Shown: in pieces, positions 12,521 to 14,764 of the stretch
Position numbering within the stretch: position 1 is the first letter of the stretch
Layout of the letters: every line of letters starts with the position of its first letter
NCBI GenBank assembly: GCA_017626655.1
Contig: JAGAIH010000471.1
Coordinates: forward strand, 1-14,764
Origin: Clostridia bacterium
GTDB taxonomy: Bacteria > Bacillota_A > Clostridia > Oscillospirales > CAG-272
Length of the DNA stretch: 14,764 nt
Reading direction: 5' to 3'
Notes under the pieces: model-generated
The model's database searches: none
Told to the model about the DNA's origin: nothing
What the model saw: only the letters and a program-made list of their open reading frames with translations
Translations under genes and position numbers: made by a program

Positions 12521-14764
12521 ATGAAAACCAAGAAGTACGCCCCCCGCCGCGCCCTGGCCCTTGCCCTCGCCGTCCTCATGGCCCTGAGCACCGTCACCGC
12601 CGTGGGATACACCGCCATCCTCTCGGCCTTCGCCGCCGAGGGCGTGGACAAGTACGCGCCGAACGGCACCGTCCTGGTCTCCAAGGACGCCAAGGTTTCC
12701 GTCTCGGCCTGCACCAACCAGCGGGCAGGCTCCGAGAACAGCTACGAGATGCCCTCCGAGACCTGGACCAAGATCAACCTGACCGACGGCCAGATCGGCA
12801 ACGGCGGTTGGTCCTGCCAGCCCTACGACCGAGAGATGGACCACACCAAGCCCGTCACCGTCACCCTGGAGCTGGTCACCCCCTCCGAGGTCTGCGCCGT
12901 GACCCTCTTCCCCCACGGCCAGTTCCCCGCCAAGTACGAGATCCGGGTCTCCTCCGACGGTAAGACCTATGAGAAGGTGGCCGAGGACGCGGGTATGCCC
13001 ATCAACCAAAGCTCCCCCAAGTCCTACAGCTTCGCCGCCAAGAAGGCCAAGTTCGTCCAGCTCCACATCATCGAGCGCAACCCCGCCACGGGTCCCGACG
13101 GCGCTCTGGCCCAGCTGGGTGAGATCGCCGTCTTCGGTGTCGCTACCGCCGACGTGACCCTGGACCGCACCATGCTGGAGCTGTTCGTGGGCGAGACCGA
13201 CAAGCTCTCCCCCGTCTTCGTGGGCACCAAGGACACCTTCCCCGTCACCTTCAAGAGTGCCGACACCTCGGTAGCCACCGTGGCCGCCGACGGTACGATC
13301 ACCGCCAAGAAGTTGGGCAAGACCACCGTCACCGCCACCTGCGCCCAGCTGAACAAGACCGTCACCTGCTCGGTCGAGGTGGTACAGACCAAGCACTCCT
13401 TCGACGAGAACATCATGATCTCCATCTTCTGGCCCCCCACGCCCGAGTATATCACCGACGAGCAGTACAAGCTCCTGGCCGACGCGGGGGTCAACTGGGT
13501 CATGGGCGCAGGCGAGGAGACCCTGGCCACCGTGGAGAACCAGAAGAAGATGCTGGAGCTGTGCGCCAAGTACGGCATCGGCATGACCGTCTCCGACGGC
13601 AACTTCGGCGGCTCCCTGCTGAATAAGAGCGAGACCCAGATCGCCGCCGCCGTGGCCCGCTACAAGAACGTCCCCGCCGCATACGGCTTCTACATCCTGG
13701 ACGAGCCCTTCAACCCCAACGCCTATCTGGACGCCTACATCAACCTCAAGAAGGCCGCTCCCGACGCCTACATGCACCTCAACTTCCTCCCCAGCGGCTC
13801 CTACGGCTCGGAGGAGATCTACAAGGCCCAGATGAACGACTGGGCCAGACTGACCGCCTCGGCGGGCTACCCTCTGGACTACCTCATGTTCGACCGCTAC
13901 CCCTTCCCCCTCCAGGCGGGTGCCATGGACCGCGCGGGCTTCTTCAAGAACGTCCGCTCCTGCTATGAGGTGGGTCTGAAGAACGACGTCAAGACGGGTC
14001 TGTACATCCAGACCGTCTGCCAGGAGGTGGCCTTCCGCCGTCCCACCGACAGCGAGATCCGCTACCAGATGTACGCCTCCCTGGCCTTTGGCTACAAGCA
14101 GCTCTCCTTCTTCACCTGGTTCACCCCCGTCAACCGCTCCGAGCCCTTCAAGGACGGTATCATCGCCCCCGACGGTACCCCAAACAAGCACTACGAGACC
14201 ATCAAGACCATCAACCACGAGATCCTCGCCATCGGTGAGACCCTGGTCAAGTGCGACGCCCTGGAGGTCTATTTCAACGGCCCCGACACCTACGGCCAGC
14301 CTACGCCCCCCGCCGACTTCTTCGTCCAGGCCGACAAGAAGGATTCGGTGATCCTCTCCTTCCTCCGCCACAAGGAGACGGGGCGCAACTACCTCATGGT
14401 GGTCAACAACAACTACGGCGCCAAGCAGGAGGTCGAGCTGACCTTTGATGCCGCCATCAAGTCTGTCTCCGAGGTCAGCCGCGTGGACGGCTCCCTGAAG
14501 GCCCTGAAGCTGGACGGTCAGAAGCTGAAGCTCACCCTCCCCGCCGGTGACGCCATGTTCATCGCCCTGCCCGAGGGCTTCGATCACTATGACGCCCCCG
14601 AGGGCCAGCCCGCCGCCACCACCAACCTGGCCATCGACGCCATGATCACCGCCCCCTATTCCGCAGGCTCCGACGGCTGGTACATCTCCTGCCTCCAGGA
14701 CGGCCAGCGCATCTCCGAGGGCCTGGGCAACGGCTGGAGGACCGAGAACCGCAAGGCCTCCTAC
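12521..14764 (+). CDS. Secreted multidomain glycosidase-like protein (discoidin, BIG2, barrel, discoidin), runs off right edge
   Basis: An open frame of 748 codons to the window end with no stop. Residues 1-38 are a signal peptide: basic MKTKKYAPRR, hydrophobic core, cleavage near AFA-AE. Residues about 57-206 form a discoidin (F5/8 type C, CBM32-like) domain, with KYEIRVSSDGKTYEKV and KFVQLHI near its end. Residues about 208-288 form a BIG2 domain: LDRTMLELFVGET, then T-S-V-A-T-V-A-A-D-G-T-I-T-A. Residues about 291-600 look like a clan-A type barrel, with GFYILDEP (389-396), where Asp-Glu-Pro stands in the place of Asn-Glu-Pro, and IQTVCQE with Glu502 as a possible nucleophile; about 600-685 is a beta-sandwich. 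A second discoidin domain begins near 702 and is cut at 748. AAGGAGG 7 bases before the ATG fixes the start. Exact GH family and substrate are not recognised. Confidence 0.85.
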   Translation, partial: MKTKKYAPRRALALALAVLMALSTVTAVGYTAILSAFAAEGVDKYAPNGTVLVSKDAKVSVSACTNQRAGSENSYEMPSETWTKINLTDGQIGNGGWSCQPYDREMDHTKPVTVTLELVTPSEVCAVTLFPHGQFPAKYEIRVSSDGKTYEKVAEDAGMPINQSSPKSYSFAAKKAKFVQLHIIERNPATGPDGALAQLGEIAVFGVATADVTLDRTMLELFVGETDKLSPVFVGTKDTFPVTFKSADTSVATVAADGTITAKKLGKTTVTATCAQLNKTVTCSVEVVQTKHSFDENIMISIFWPPTPEYITDEQYKLLADAGVNWVMGAGEETLATVENQKKMLELCAKYGIGMTVSDGNFGGSLLNKSETQIAAAVARYKNVPAAYGFYILDEPFNPNAYLDAYINLKKAAPDAYMHLNFLPSGSYGSEEIYKAQMNDWARLTASAGYPLDYLMFDRYPFPLQAGAMDRAGFFKNVRSCYEVGLKNDVKTGLYIQTVCQEVAFRRPTDSEIRYQMYASLAFGYKQLSFFTWFTPVNRSEPFKDGIIAPDGTPNKHYETIKTINHEILAIGETLVKCDALEVYFNGPDTYGQPTPPADFFVQADKKDSVILSFLRHKETGRNYLMVVNNNYGAKQEVELTFDAAIKSVSEVSRVDGSLKALKLDGQKLKLTLPAGDAMFIALPEGFDHYDAPEGQPAATTNLAIDAMITAPYSAGSDGWYISCLQDGQRISEGLGNGWRTENRKASY

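Noticed and set aside
12482..14587. A 701-codon open frame on the minus strand opposite the secreted glycosidase
   Set aside because: Its product is a Gly/Val/Asp/Leu/His-rich string with no domain pattern. The plus-strand frame has a ribosome site, signal peptide and recognisable domains. GC-rich third positions remove stops from the antisense frame.
1..14764. CRISPR array, tRNA or rRNA genes, classical transposase or integrase
   Set aside because: I looked for regularly spaced direct repeats, cloverleaf ends and DDE or tyrosine/serine recombinase motifs and saw none; the repeats found are inverted or isolated.

Overview
The window looks like a chromosomal stretch from an uncultured gut-type clostridium, of the Oscillospiraceae/Christensenellales kind. 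This rests on GC-rich coding sequence with a strong third-position G/C bias, strong Shine-Dalgarno sites (AAAGGA or GGAGG), housekeeping-type promoters, a Gld-type ABC export cassette, and intergenic DNA packed with short palindromic repeats. The taxonomic guess is inference; no rRNA or marker gene is present.

Left part (about 1-8650, all minus strand). Reading in the direction of transcription, the genes are: an ABC ATPase (7435-8517), an ABC-2/GldF-like permease (6645-7391), two adjacent GldG-like periplasmic/extracytoplasmic subunits (5118-6614 and 3427-5121, joined by an ATGA overlap), a membrane-anchored DUF4340-type protein with an N-terminal InlB-like repeat (1020-3410), peptide deformylase def (394-855), and the first 39 codons of methionyl-tRNA formyltransferase fmt (1-119). 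The first five genes are tightly spaced and form one cassette. def and fmt are separated from it and from each other by hairpin repeats of one family, so they may be read through or independently expressed. An extended -10 promoter and a 16-bp palindrome lie upstream of the ATPase.

Middle (8518-9660). A 570-base non-coding stretch holds an inverted pair of covarying 31-nt hairpins and an orphan terminator-like hairpin. A textbook sigma-A promoter then drives a small XRE-family regulator with two C-terminal membrane helices (9088-9552). A strong hairpin lies between this gene and the convergent gene that follows.

Right part (9664-14764). Two carbohydrate-active proteins are divergently arranged. 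One is a cytoplasmic GH99/WbsX-like protein with a C-terminal CBM9-like domain (9664-11748, minus). The other is a large secreted protein (12521 to beyond the window, plus) built as signal peptide, discoidin domain, BIG2 domain, clan-A-like glycosidase barrel, second discoidin domain. Between them lies a 586-base unit (11893-12478): a DUF559/Vsr-like PD-(D/E)XK nuclease gene enclosed by 59/60-base terminal inverted repeats, 43 bases of which are identical. This is the best candidate for an undescribed system, a REP-like or MITE-like element carrying its own small endonuclease. It seems to have landed between a good promoter (11849-11877) and the secreted glycosidase gene.

Repeat content is unusually diverse: at least three intergenic palindromic families occur in under 15 kb, and each appears as a paired or flanking arrangement.
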